Assembly (NCBI GenBank): GCA_009885185.1
Contig: VFLF01000268.1
Location: forward strand, 1 to 6,861
Origin: Nitrosomonadales bacterium
Lineage (GTDB): Bacteria; Pseudomonadota; Gammaproteobacteria; Burkholderiales; SG8-41
DNA: 6,861 nt
Reading direction: 5' to 3'
The notes beneath the pieces are model-generated. The model did not search any database. It was not told the origin of the DNA and was given only the letters and a program-made list of their open reading frames with translations. The position numbers and the translations under genes were made by a program. Shown piece after piece: positions 1 through 6,861 of this stretch; position 1 is the first letter of the stretch, and the number at the start of each line of letters is the position of its first letter.

Positions 1-1
1 A

Positions 2-226
2 CCCCACGCAACGGTTGAGCAATATCCGAAAATGGAAGGACGTCAGCTTGTCATGGTGATGTCCCCCAAAAAAGGCGGTAAAGTACCTCCGAAAAGCGCT
101 GTGAAAGCAGCGCCGGGGCCCGCAAAAGCAGCAGTAGTTGCACCGGTTTCACCAGCTTCACCAGTTATACCAGCTGCGGTTGCGGTTGTGGCGGCAGCGG
201 TTCCAGCCGAGGTAAACAAGAAGTAG
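2..226 (+). CDS. infC: Translation initiation factor IF-3, C-terminal end (5' partial), with an unusual low-complexity tail
   Basis: Only the last 74 codons are in the window; the first complete codon is at base 2 and the TAG stop is at 224-226. The segment VEQYPKMEGRQLVMVMSPKK matches the normal C-terminal end of IF3, the domain that binds the 30S platform and controls initiator tRNA selection and subunit dissociation. IF3 usually stops within a few residues of this SPKK/APKK motif. Here the frame continues for 50 more residues, 35 of which are Ala, Val or Pro, with scattered Lys and a KK end. Tail codons end in A or T (gca, gtt, cca, tca) more often than those of neighbouring genes, and bases 148-174 contain a 9-base unit repeated about three times (encoding SPx-type repeats). 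The following rpmI and rplT genes support the assignment. The IF3 identity is secure; the role of the tail is unknown. Confidence 0.93.
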   Translation, partial: PHATVEQYPKMEGRQLVMVMSPKKGGKVPPKSAVKAAPGPAKAAVVAPVSPASPVIPAAVAVVAAAVPAEVNKK

Positions 227-230
227 TTGT

Positions 231-272
231 CCGGGTTTTAGAAGTCCTTCCCGATCCAGGGCAGGCACCCGG
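231..272 (+). promoter_or_regulatory. Stem-loop in the infC-rpmI gap, candidate operator or processing site
   Basis: Five bases after the infC stop, CCGGGT (231-236) can pair with ACCCGG (267-272). Inside it, CCTTCCC (246-252) can pair with GGGCAGG (259-265) with one T-C mismatch around the loop GATCCA. There is no T-run after it, so it is not an intrinsic terminator. In E. coli, L20 represses rpmI-rplT by binding structured RNA upstream of rpmI. The position here is suitable, but I did not see a recognisable L20 site, so this role is inference. Confidence 0.35.
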
Positions 273-295
273 CGCTAAGCTAAAAAGAGGTAGTC

Positions 296-490
296 ATGCC
301 GAAACTCAAGACCAAGAGTGGCGCGGCCAAGCGTTTCCGCAAGCAGGGTAGTGGCGGAATCAAACGCGGATCGGCCTTTATGCGTCACATCCTTACCAAG
401 AAGAGCACCAAGCGCAAGCGTCAGTTGCGCGGGGGTACCGCTGTACACGCGTCGGATTTGCGTGCCGTTCGTGCCATGTTGCCCTATTAA
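296..490 (+). CDS. rpmI: 50S ribosomal protein L35
   Basis: A 64-residue, very basic protein with the L35 signature: the start [14 protein letters not shown], a central [20 protein letters not shown] segment and the end [10 protein letters not shown]. The length is normal for the family (about 64-66). L35 is a small component of the large ribosomal subunit that packs within 23S rRNA. The ATG is preceded by AGAGG at 286-290 with a 5-base spacer, and no earlier in-frame start fits the family. It lies 69 bases after infC and 12 bases before rplT, the usual infC-rpmI-rplT order. In enterobacteria its translation is repressed by L20, with rplT coupled to it. Confidence 0.98.
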   Translation: MPKLKTKSGAAKRFRKQGSGGIKRGSAFMRHILTKKSTKRKRQLRGGTAVHASDLRAVRAMLPY

Positions 491-495
491 AGGAG
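489..495 (+). promoter_or_regulatory. Strong ribosome binding site of rplT overlapping the rpmI stop codon
   Basis: AAAGGAG lies 7 bases before the rplT ATG, and its first two A bases belong to the rpmI TAA stop at 488-490. Ribosomes finishing rpmI therefore end on the rplT Shine-Dalgarno, which favours translational coupling of L35 and L20. Confidence 0.75.
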
Positions 496-502
496 ATCAG
501 CC

Positions 503-862
503 ATGCCAAGAGTAAAACGTGGTGTGATCGCCCGGGCGGCGCACAAGAAAGTCATCGAAAAAGCCAAGGGTTTTCGTGGCCGCCGCGGTAATGTATTCCG
601 CGTCGCCAACGAAGCCGTCATGCGCGCGGGGCAGTATGCCTACCGCGACCGCCGCAACAAAAAACGCGTGTTTCGCGCGTTGTGGATCGCCCGTATCAAC
701 GCGGCGGTGCGCGAACACGGCATGTCATACAGCCGTTTCATGAACGGCTTGAAGAAGGCCGCGATTGAGGTGGATCGCAAAGTGCTGGCCGATATCGCCG
801 TGCTGGACAAGCCGGCGTTTGCCAAGTTCGTGGAAACCGCGAAGGCAAGCCTCGGCGCGTAG
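503..862 (+). CDS. rplT: 50S ribosomal protein L20
   Basis: A 119-residue basic protein, the expected length for L20. Family features are the start [16 protein letters not shown], the [14 protein letters not shown] segment of the rRNA-binding N-terminal extension (about residues 20-35), and the core [27 protein letters not shown] (about 42-68) followed by [25 protein letters not shown]20 binds 23S rRNA early in 50S assembly and, in E. coli, represses its own operon through the rpmI leader. The C-terminal end is plain ([11 protein letters not shown]), and the stop TAG is at 860-862. A terminator begins about 40 bases downstream, so rplT transcripts can end before pheS. Confidence 0.98.
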   Translation: MPRVKRGVIARAAHKKVIEKAKGFRGRRGNVFRVANEAVMRAGQYAYRDRRNKKRVFRALWIARINAAVREHGMSYSRFMNGLKKAAIEVDRKVLADIAVLDKPAFAKFVETAKASLGA

Positions 863-879
863 ATGTCACGACAGGGAAA

Positions 880-894
880 TTGCGCTAAACGCAA
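880..894 (+). promoter_or_regulatory. Small hairpin between rplT and the terminator
   Basis: TTGCG (880-884) and CGCAA (890-894) form a perfect 5-bp stem around the loop CTAAA. It lies 17 bases after the rplT stop and 8 bases before the terminator stem. Separately, AGCCTC (848-853, in the end of rplT) is complementary to GAGGCT (908-913, the top of the 5' terminator arm); that pairing would enclose this hairpin and compete with the terminator. A regulatory function is inference. Confidence 0.35.
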
Positions 895-902
895 CTCCCG
901 GG

Positions 903-931
903 AAAAAGAGGCTCACCGGCCTCTTTTTTTT
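903..931 (+). terminator. Rho-independent terminator or attenuator between rplT and pheS
   Basis: AAAAAGAGGC (903-912) pairs with GCCTCTTTTT (919-928) around the loop TCACCG, and a run of eight T covers 924-931. This is a textbook intrinsic terminator for transcription from infC-rpmI-rplT. It sits 69 bases before the pheS start, where E. coli has the pheST attenuator. No Phe-rich leader peptide is visible and I found no convincing promoter between it and pheS. Partial read-through is therefore the most likely source of the pheST transcript, though a weak promoter at about 932-990 cannot be excluded. Confidence 0.88.
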
Positions 932-987
932 GCGATACGATTTGTGCCGCCCGATTCAACGTGCCGGTAAGTGATACGAACCCGTGA

Positions 988-1986
<999 letters not shown>

Positions 1987-1991
1987 CCGCC

Positions 1992-4361
1992 ATGAAATTT
2001 TCCGAATCCTGGCTGCGCACGTTCGTTAATCCGCCGTTGTCGACCCGCGAACTCGCAGATTTGCTGACCTTCGGCGGCATTGAAGTCGAAGGCGTTGCGC
2101 CGGTCGCGCCGCCGTTTGACCGCGTGGTGGTAGGCGAAGTGTTATCAGTTGAAAAACATCCGAACGCCGACCGGCTGAATGTGTGTCAGGTGAACGTCAC
2201 GGGCAACGCCAACGAAGCGCCGCTGACCATCGTGTGCGGCGCGCCCAATGTATTGGCTGGCATGCGTGTGCCAGCGGCGTTGGTGGGCGCCAGATTGCCC
2301 GGCATCGAGATCAAGGCGGCGAAGGTACGCGGCGTGGCGTCTCACGGCATGCTGTGCTCTGCTAAAGAATTGGGGCTCAGCGACGAGGCTGACGGATTGC
2401 TGTCGCTGCCGCCCGGCACACCCATAGGCAAGAACGTGCGTGACGTGCTGGGGCTGGATGACCAGATGTTCGACAGCAAACCCACGCCTAATCGTGGCGA
2501 TTGCCTGAGCTTGCGCGGCCTTGCGCGCGAGGTGGCCGCGCTGAGCGGCGCAACGCCCGCACAGCAGGCGGATGCGGTGGCGGTGCCAGCAAGCCATGAC
2601 GCCAAACCGACTATCACGCTGGAAGCCCCGCAGGCGTGCCCGCTGTATTGCGGCCGCATCCTGCGCGGCGTCAATACCAATGCGGCTACTCCTGCATGGA
2701 TGACGCAGCGGCTGGCGCGCAGCGGTGTACGATCCATCAGCGCGGTAGTGGACGTGACCAACTACGTGATGCTGGAACTGGGGCAACCGATGCACGCATT
2801 CGACGCGGCGAAAATCGATGGCGACATCCGCGTGCGGTTTGCCCGGCCCGGAGAAAAACTCACGCTGCTCAATGGCGAAACCCGCGAATTGTCTGATGCG
2901 TTCCTGGTGATCGCCGATGATCGCAAAGCGCTGGCGCTGGCCGGCATCATGGGTGGCGCCGACAGCGCTGTCGGCAATACCACCCGAGACATTGTGCTGG
3001 AAAGCGCCTTTTTTGACCCCGATACCATCACTGGGAAATCGCGCGTGCTGGGTTTTGGTTCTGACTCGTCGTTTCGTTTTGAGCGCGGCGTTGATTTTGG
3101 CGCAACACGCGAAGCAATGGAGCGTGCAACGCGTTTGATACTTGAGATCTGCGGCGGCAGCGCGGGGCCGGTTGCCGAAGCAACAGCAGCACTGCCCTCG
3201 CGCAAACCGATATCGTTGCGGCTTGCTCGCGTTGAGCGCGTGCTGGGTATCGCGGTTAGCCGCGCGGAAGCCGTCGGTATTTTCGAGCGACTGGGTTTTG
3301 CGCACGAGAATGCCGATGACGGTTTGCGCGTGACGCCGCCCAGTTACCGTTTTGATATTGCCATCGAGGAAGATCTGATCGAGGAACTGGCACGCGTCCA
3401 TGGTTACAGCCGCATACCGGACGCACGTCCCGTGGTGGCATCTGCTGCGCTACCCATGCCGGAGAAGGCGCGTAGTGCTTCCGCGCTGAGACGCCTGATG
3501 GCGGCACGCGATTATCAAGAAGTTGTTACTTATAGTTTTGTCGATCGTGCATGGGAGCAGGATTTTTGCGGCAATCATGCCGCAATTGAATTGGCCAATC
3601 CCATTGCCAGCCAGATGGCGGTGATGCGCTCCAGCTTGATCGGCGGATTGGCGCATACGCTTAGCTATAACCTGAATCACAAGCAATCACGCGTCAGGGT
3701 GTTTGAATTGGGCCGATGCTTCACGGCGGATGGCGACGGTTATGCGCAACCTTGGCGCATTGCCGCTGCGGCTTGCGGCCACGCAGCGGATGACCAGTGG
3801 GGCATTCGTCCCACGCGGCAGGTGGATTTCTATGACGTGAAGGCGGATGTGGATGCATTATTCCATCCACGCGAAGTGGTGTTTGAGGTGGCGACGCACC
3901 CGGCATTGCATCCAGGCAAGAGCGCGCGCATGGTTGTGAACGGTATTGCTGCCGGGTGGATTGGAGAACTGCATCCGGGTTGGCAACAGAAATACGACTT
4001 ACCCGTCGCCCCCATAGTATTCGAAGCGGATTTAACGGCGCTGACCGACCGTGCGTTACCTATCCATAGTGCTTTATCGAAATTCCCGCCGGTTTGGCGT
4101 GATTTGGCGGCTATTTTTGATGAAAACACGCCTTATCAAGCGATTTTGGATGCGGTAAATGCACAAAAACCAGCCATCGTTTCTGGATTTGTGGTATTTG
4201 ACATTTACCGCGGCGCGGGCATAGAAAATGGCAAAAAAAGTCTTGCATTCAGGATGTTAGTACAGGATACTGAGAAAACACTGACCGATGCGGAAGTCGA
4301 TTCCGCAGTCTCGGAAATCATAAAAATCCTTAAAAATCAGTTCAATGCCAAGCTTCGCTGA
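1992..4361 (+). CDS. pheT: Phenylalanine-tRNA ligase beta subunit
   Basis: Encodes 789 residues, close to the 795 of E. coli PheT. Domains in order: the N-terminal [12 protein letters not shown] segment; a tRNA-binding OB fold (about 40-150) with [31 protein letters not shown] and [19 protein letters not shown]; the B3/4 editing domain (about 215-390), which in this family hydrolyses mischarged Tyr-tRNA-Phe; B5 (about 400-475), including [21 protein letters not shown]; a catalytic-like core; and a C-terminal ferredoxin-like anticodon-binding domain (about 695-789) starting [16 protein letters not shown]. The start is 5 bases after pheS, so translation is probably coupled. The stop TGA (4359-4361) shares its last A with the ihfA ribosome binding site. 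No frameshift or loss is seen. The long open frame on the opposite strand is a codon-bias shadow. Confidence 0.98.
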   Translation: MKFSESWLRTFVNPPLSTRELADLLTFGGIEVEGVAPVAPPFDRVVVGEVLSVEKHPNADRLNVCQVNVTGNANEAPLTIVCGAPNVLAGMRVPAALVGARLPGIEIKAAKVRGVASHGMLCSAKELGLSDEADGLLSLPPGTPIGKNVRDVLGLDDQMFDSKPTPNRGDCLSLRGLAREVAALSGATPAQQADAVAVPASHDAKPTITLEAPQACPLYCGRILRGVNTNAATPAWMTQRLARSGVRSISAVVDVTNYVMLELGQPMHAFDAAKIDGDIRVRFARPGEKLTLLNGETRELSDAFLVIADDRKALALAGIMGGADSAVGNTTRDIVLESAFFDPDTITGKSRVLGFGSDSSFRFERGVDFGATREAMERATRLILEICGGSAGPVAEATAALPSRKPISLRLARVERVLGIAVSRAEAVGIFERLGFAHENADDGLRVTPPSYRFDIAIEEDLIEELARVHGYSRIPDARPVVASAALPMPEKARSASALRRLMAARDYQEVVTYSFVDRAWEQDFCGNHAAIELANPIASQMAVMRSSLIGGLAHTLSYNLNHKQSRVRVFELGRCFTADGDGYAQPWRIAAAACGHAADDQWGIRPTRQVDFYDVKADVDALFHPREVVFEVATHPALHPGKSARMVVNGIAAGWIGELHPGWQQKYDLPVAPIVFEADLTALTDRALPIHSALSKFPPVWRDLAAIFDENTPYQAILDAVNAQKPAIVSGFVVFDIYRGAGIENGKKSLAFRMLVQDTEKTLTDAEVDSAVSEIIKILKNQFNAKLR

Positions 4362-4367
4362 AAGGGG
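4361..4367 (+). promoter_or_regulatory. Ribosome binding site that fixes the ihfA start
   Basis: AAAGGGG begins on the last base of the pheT stop and ends 4 bases before the ATG at 4372. This favours 4372 over the upstream in-frame ATG at 4345, which lies inside pheT and would add nine non-conserved residues. Confidence 0.75.
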
Positions 4368-4371
4368 AAAC

Positions 4372-4674
4372 ATGACTTTAACGAAAGCTGAACTCGCGGA
4401 CTTACTGTTCGAAAAAGTGGGTTTTAACAAGCGGGAAGCTAAGGACATGGTGGAGACGTTCTTCGAGGAGGTCCGCCATGCGCTTGAGGCCGGGAAGGGC
4501 GTGAAGTTGTCCGGATTCGGTAATTTTCAGCTCCGTCTGAAGCCGCAGCGTCCCGGACGCAATCCCAAGACCGGGCAAGAGATACCCATCACCGCACGCC
4601 GCGTGGTGACCTTCCACGCTTCGCAAAAGCTCAAGGCCATGGTGGAGCAGCGTTACCATGGAAGCAAGTCCTAA
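4372..4674 (+). CDS. ihfA: Integration host factor alpha subunit
   Basis: From the ATG at 4372 the product is 100 residues, the normal length for IHF-alpha (99 in E. coli), and begins [24 protein letters not shown] as the family does. The diagnostic HU/IHF segment is [11 protein letters not shown] followed by [22 protein letters not shown], the DNA-intercalating beta arm with its conserved Pro. IHF-alpha pairs with IHF-beta (encoded elsewhere) to bend DNA sharply in recombination, replication and transcription. IHF also assists many tyrosine recombinases, of which one lies about 2 kb away, though that proximity may be coincidence. It starts 10 bases after pheT, as in other proteobacteria, and its 3' end overlaps the next gene by 17 bases. 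Confidence 0.97.
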   Translation: MTLTKAELADLLFEKVGFNKREAKDMVETFFEEVRHALEAGKGVKLSGFGNFQLRLKPQRPGRNPKTGQEIPITARRVVTFHASQKLKAMVEQRYHGSKS

Positions 4675-5047
4675 AACGCAGCTTCCGCCGATCCCGGCGA
4701 AGCGCTATTTCACCATCGGCGAAGTAAGCGAGCTGTGCGGCGTAAAGCCGCACGTGCTGCGTTATTGGGAGCAGGAGTTCACCCAACTCAAGCCGGTGAA
4801 GCGTCGCGGCAATCGCCGCTATTACCAGCACCACGAAGTTCTGCTGATACGTCGCATCCGCGAGTTGCTGTACGATCAGGGATTCACCATCAGCGGTGCG
4901 CGCAATCAACTGGACGAACTGTCGAGTGACGGCACAAGGCATCCGCGCGTGCGTACCCCGGCCCCGGTCATCACCTCGGCAGGCGCGGTAAACTCGGCCA
5001 GCGTCAGAAAGGAAATTCAGACGGTTATTGAAATGCTGCGGGCGTGA
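4658..5047 (+). CDS. MerR-family transcriptional regulator, short form found next to ihfA
   Basis: A 129-residue protein with a MerR-type winged helix-turn-helix at about residues 16-85: [23 protein letters not shown], then the wing [17 protein letters not shown] and the helix [22 protein letters not shown]. The rest (about 45 residues) is short and has no recognisable effector domain and no metal-binding cysteines. MerR proteins act as dimers that remodel promoters with long spacers; the target and ligand here are unknown. The gene overlaps the end of ihfA by 17 bases (GGAG at about 4643-4646 precedes the ATG), implying coupled expression. A MerR-like gene directly after ihfA is a conserved arrangement in beta- and gammaproteobacteria, often followed by tRNA-Pro. 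A terminator begins 45 bases after its stop. Confidence 0.93.
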   Translation: MEASPKTQLPPIPAKRYFTIGEVSELCGVKPHVLRYWEQEFTQLKPVKRRGNRRYYQHHEVLLIRRIRELLYDQGFTISGARNQLDELSSDGTRHPRVRTPAPVITSAGAVNSASVRKEIQTVIEMLRA

Positions 5048-5092
5048 TCCTGTCGTGGGATCGGACTATTCGAAATCAATTCAGTGACTATG

Positions 5093-5120
5093 GCCGTGGC
5101 GTGATTGCCGCGGCTTTTTT
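5093..5120 (+). terminator. Rho-independent terminator after merR, abutting the aminotransferase start
   Basis: GCCGTGGC (5093-5100) pairs with GCCGCGGC (5107-5114), including one G-T pair, around the loop GTGATT. Six T follow at 5115-5120. It would end the pheST-ihfA-merR transcript. It finishes only 5 bases before the ATG of the next gene, an unusual position because it occupies the place of a ribosome binding site. Confidence 0.82.
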
Positions 5121-5125
5121 ATTTT

Positions 5126-6457
5126 ATGAGTAATGTATTTCATCGGGACGCTCGAGTTGAACCGCCGATTGCCATCGGCGGCGAGGGCGTTTATCTCATT
5201 GACCGCGAGGGCCGCCGCTATCTGGATGCGTCCGGCGGTGCGGCCGTGTGTTGCCTTGGCCATGGCCATCGCGCGGTGATTGACGCCATCAAGGCGCAAG
5301 CCGACAAGCTCGCCTACGCGCATACCGCATTTTTCAGCAGCGAGCCCGCCGAGGCGCTGGGCGAATTTCTGATGCGTGCGTCCTCGGGTGCATTCGAGCG
5401 CGTGTATTTTGTGTCGGGCGGATCGGAAGGCATTGAAGCCGCGCTTAAACTCGCGCGGCAGTATTTTCTCGAAACTGGTGAGCCAGGCCGTGAACTGTTT
5501 ATCGGGCGCCGCCAGAGCTATCACGGCAACACGCTGGGTGCACTAGCGGTGGGCGGCAACGCGTGGCGTCGCGCGCAGTTCGCGCCGCTGCTGATGGACG
5601 TTGAGCATATCGCGCCGTGTTATGCCTATCGTGATCGCAAGGAGGGCGAGTCGGAAGCGGACTACGGCACGCGCGTGGCGAACGAACTGGAGGAAACGTT
5701 GCTGCGCGTGGGGCCGCAACGCGTACTCGCATTTATCGCCGAGACTGTGGTGGGCGCCACGCTCGGTGCGGTGCCGGCGGTGCCCGGTTATTTCAAGCGC
5801 GTGCGCGAGATTTGTGACCGCCATGGCATTCTGTTGATATTGGATGAAGTGATGTGCGGCATGGGGCGCACCGGCACGTTGTTTGCCTATGAGCAGGAAG
5901 GCATCGTTCCGGACATGGCGGTGGTCGCGAAGGGTTTGGGCGGGGGCTATCAACCGATCGGCGCGACGCTGGTATCAAAAAAAATATTCGACGCCGTGCG
6001 CAGCGGTAGCGGATTTTTTCAGCACGGGCATACCTATTTGGGTCACCCCATGGCCTGTGCCGCGGCGCTCGCCGTGCAGCATACGATCCGCGACCAGCGC
6101 CTGCTCGACAACGTTGTCGAGCAGGGCGCTGCATTGCAAACGGCACTGGCGGGGCGATTTCGCGATCATCCGCATGTCGGCGACGTGCGCGGGCGCGGAT
6201 TGTTTATCGGCATTGAATTGGTTAAAAACCGCGAGACCAAGGAGACATTTGATCCGGCGCTGAAATTGCACAAGCTCGTGAAGCGCGCCGCCATGACGCG
6301 AGGCCTGATGTGTTATCCGATGGGCGGCACGGTCGACGGCAGGCACGGCGACCACGTGCTCCTGGCACCGCCGTACATCATTAACACCGGCCATATCGAG
6401 GAAATCGTGGACAAACTGTCGCAGGCCATGGACGCGGCCTTGTCCGAGGTCAGGTAA
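5126..6457 (+). CDS. Class III PLP-dependent aminotransferase, substrate unknown
   Basis: Encodes 443 residues from the ATG at 5126, within the usual 430-460 range. Class III (fold type I) hallmarks are the start region [17 protein letters not shown], the phosphate-binding SGGSEG (97-102), YHGNTLGAL with Tyr132 and His133, the [13 protein letters not shown] motif with the cofactor-binding Asp240, and the catalytic Schiff-base Lys269 in [32 protein letters not shown] and the end segment [13 protein letters not shown] also fit. Such enzymes move an amino group from an amine or omega-amino acid to pyruvate or a 2-oxo acid, in the cytoplasm. I cannot assign the donor from sequence; annotations such as 'aspartate aminotransferase family' are generic. 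An upstream TTG at 5105 lies inside the terminator stem and is unlikely as a start. No Shine-Dalgarno is visible before 5126. The gene is not part of the conserved ihfA-merR-tRNA-Pro block. Confidence 0.92.
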   Translation: MSNVFHRDARVEPPIAIGGEGVYLIDREGRRYLDASGGAAVCCLGHGHRAVIDAIKAQADKLAYAHTAFFSSEPAEALGEFLMRASSGAFERVYFVSGGSEGIEAALKLARQYFLETGEPGRELFIGRRQSYHGNTLGALAVGGNAWRRAQFAPLLMDVEHIAPCYAYRDRKEGESEADYGTRVANELEETLLRVGPQRVLAFIAETVVGATLGAVPAVPGYFKRVREICDRHGILLILDEVMCGMGRTGTLFAYEQEGIVPDMAVVAKGLGGGYQPIGATLVSKKIFDAVRSGSGFFQHGHTYLGHPMACAAALAVQHTIRDQRLLDNVVEQGAALQTALAGRFRDHPHVGDVRGRGLFIGIELVKNRETKETFDPALKLHKLVKRAAMTRGLMCYPMGGTVDGRHGDHVLLAPPYIINTGHIEEIVDKLSQAMDAALSEVR

Positions 6458-6489
6458 TTCCCGCCGAAGTTCCGTCACAAGCGCTCTGG

Positions 6490-6495
6490 TATAAT
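6490..6495 (+). promoter_or_regulatory. -10 element of the tRNA-Pro promoter
   Basis: A perfect TATAAT lies 9 bases before the tRNA 5' end, preceded by TGG in the extended -10 region. The bases after it (TCGCCGC) form a GC-rich discriminator, as in stable-RNA promoters under stringent control. The -35 region is weak; no good TTGACA match lies at 16-18 bases. Transcription probably starts at about 6501-6503, giving a very short leader. Confidence 0.7.
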
Positions 6496-6504
6496 TCGCC
6501 GCTT

Positions 6505-6581
<77 letters not shown>

Positions 6582-6583
6582 TT

Positions 6584-6607
6584 AAAATCAATGACTTATT
6601 GATTTTT
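6584..6607 (+). terminator. AT-rich perfect hairpin just after tRNA-Pro, possible bidirectional terminator
   Basis: AAAATCAAT (6584-6592) and ATTGATTTT (6598-6606) form a perfect 9-bp stem around GACTT, followed by one more T. It starts 3 bases after the tRNA CCA and lies between the converging tRNA and integrase genes, so it could end transcripts from both sides. The stem is AT-rich and weak for a classic terminator, and a role in recombination is equally possible. Confidence 0.4.
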
Positions 6608-6610
6608 CAC

Positions 6611-6657
6611 TGCCTAAAAGTTAGGCATGTCTAATTAAATATTAGACGCCTGTCTAA
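6611..6657. repeat. Array of five alternating TGYCTAA half-sites between att and the integrase gene
   Basis: The 7-mer TG(C/T)CTAA occurs in the order + - + - +: TGCCTAA 6611-6617, TTAGGCA 6621-6627, TGTCTAA 6628-6634, TTAGACG 6642-6648 (one mismatch) and TGTCTAA 6651-6657. Neighbouring copies make perfect inverted repeats, such as 6611-6617 with 6621-6627, and ATTAGAC 6641-6647 with GTCTAAT 6652-6658. The last copy covers the integrase stop codon. Repeated short sites beside an att core suggest binding sites for the integrase arm domain, an excisionase or a repressor; which one is unknown. Confidence 0.6.
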
Positions 6658-6861
6658 TATTTTGGTTTCCGCTCTGGTAGCCGCATCGAAACCTCGCTCA
6701 CCGGCGTTTCGTGAATTTGCACATAGCCCTCTGTCGTTGTAACGCTGGTGTGTGCGAGCGCGACCTGTAGCTGCTCAATGCCATAGCCCAACCGCTTGGC
6801 CACAGTCGCAGCATACGGGCGCAGCGCCTTTGGATTTAATCTTGTCGTCTTGCCACCGTGC
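6654..6861 (-). CDS. Tyrosine recombinase / integrase, C-terminal end (5' partial)
   Basis: The reverse strand carries an open frame of 68 residues that runs off the window, with a TAG stop (complement of 6654-6656). It contains the end of a phage-integrase catalytic domain: KALRPYAAT, corresponding to the HxxR box with Arg at 6819-6821; LAHTSVTTTEGYVQ, with the box His at 6750-6752; and the likely nucleophile Tyr at 6723-6725, nine residues later. The 23-residue Arg-to-His distance and 9-residue His-to-Tyr distance are normal for the family. The first box residue is Lys where His is usual. The tail (VSMRLPERKPKY) is short. These enzymes integrate and excise mobile elements, often at tRNA genes. 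The gene converges on tRNA-Pro 72 bases away, which fits an element integrated there. The element type cannot be told from this fragment. Confidence 0.85.
   Translation of the reverse strand, partial: HGGKTTRLNPKALRPYAATVAKRLGYGIEQLQVALAHTSVTTTEGYVQIHETPVSEVSMRLPERKPKY

Noticed and set aside
863..970. 35-codon frame beginning right after the rplT stop, with Phe codons near the terminator, considered as a Phe leader peptide
   Set aside because: It has only three Phe codons, lying in and after the terminator T-run rather than upstream of it, so stalling there could not control the hairpin. There is no clear ribosome binding site and no Phe-rich run.
2145..3401. Open frame of 418 codons on the - strand inside pheT
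   Set aside because: It lies opposite a certain pheT. Its product is rich in Arg, His, Gln and Ala with no recognisable domain, as expected for a mirror of GC-rich codon bias.
4345..4371. Earlier in-frame ATG for ihfA giving nine extra residues
   Set aside because: It lies inside pheT, the added residues do not fit IHF-alpha, and a good ribosome binding site and family-typical start are at 4372.
5046..5062. GATCC/GGATC inverted repeat around the merR stop
   Set aside because: Only 5 bp with a 7-base loop, no T-run and no clear role; the real terminator lies just downstream.
5105..5125. TTG at 5105 as the aminotransferase start
   Set aside because: It would start in the loop of the terminator and encode a stem and T-run. 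The ATG at 5126 gives a normal N-terminus.

Overview
The window looks like a chromosomal segment of a proteobacterium, most likely a betaproteobacterium. This rests on how I read the protein sequences (a PheS start of MQDLD, and the L20 and IHF-alpha sequences) and on gene order; no search was run. The coding part is GC-rich, with GCG/GCC/CGC-rich codons.

Layout, all on the + strand up to about 6581: the end of infC (IF3), rpmI (L35), rplT (L20), a rho-independent terminator, pheS, pheT, ihfA, a small MerR-type regulator, a second terminator, a class III PLP-dependent aminotransferase, and an intact tRNA-Pro(GGG) with its own -10 element. This is the classic translation cluster infC-rpmI-rplT-pheS-pheT-ihfA-merR, and in several proteobacteria (for example Pseudomonas) tRNA-Pro directly follows merR. 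Here the aminotransferase sits between them.

The first block supplies an initiation factor, two large-subunit ribosomal proteins and both subunits of phenylalanyl-tRNA synthetase. ihfA and merR follow with tight spacing or overlap, so they are probably co-transcribed with pheST. Hairpins lie in the infC-rpmI gap and the rplT-pheS gap, where this operon is regulated in E. coli (L20 autoregulation and pheST attenuation respectively). No phenylalanine leader peptide is visible.

The character changes sharply at the 3' end of the tRNA. The 80 bases from 6581 to 6660 are about 28% G+C and full of palindromes, including five alternating copies of a TGYCTAA half-site. They lead into the 3' end of a tyrosine-recombinase (integrase) gene on the - strand that runs off the window. 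The simplest reading is that 6581 is about the left boundary of an integrative element (phage, ICE or genomic island) inserted at tRNA-Pro, with its cargo outside the window. The other notable oddity is a 50-residue Ala/Val/Pro-rich tail on IF3.

No new multi-gene system is visible here. The accessory signal is the edge of the element.
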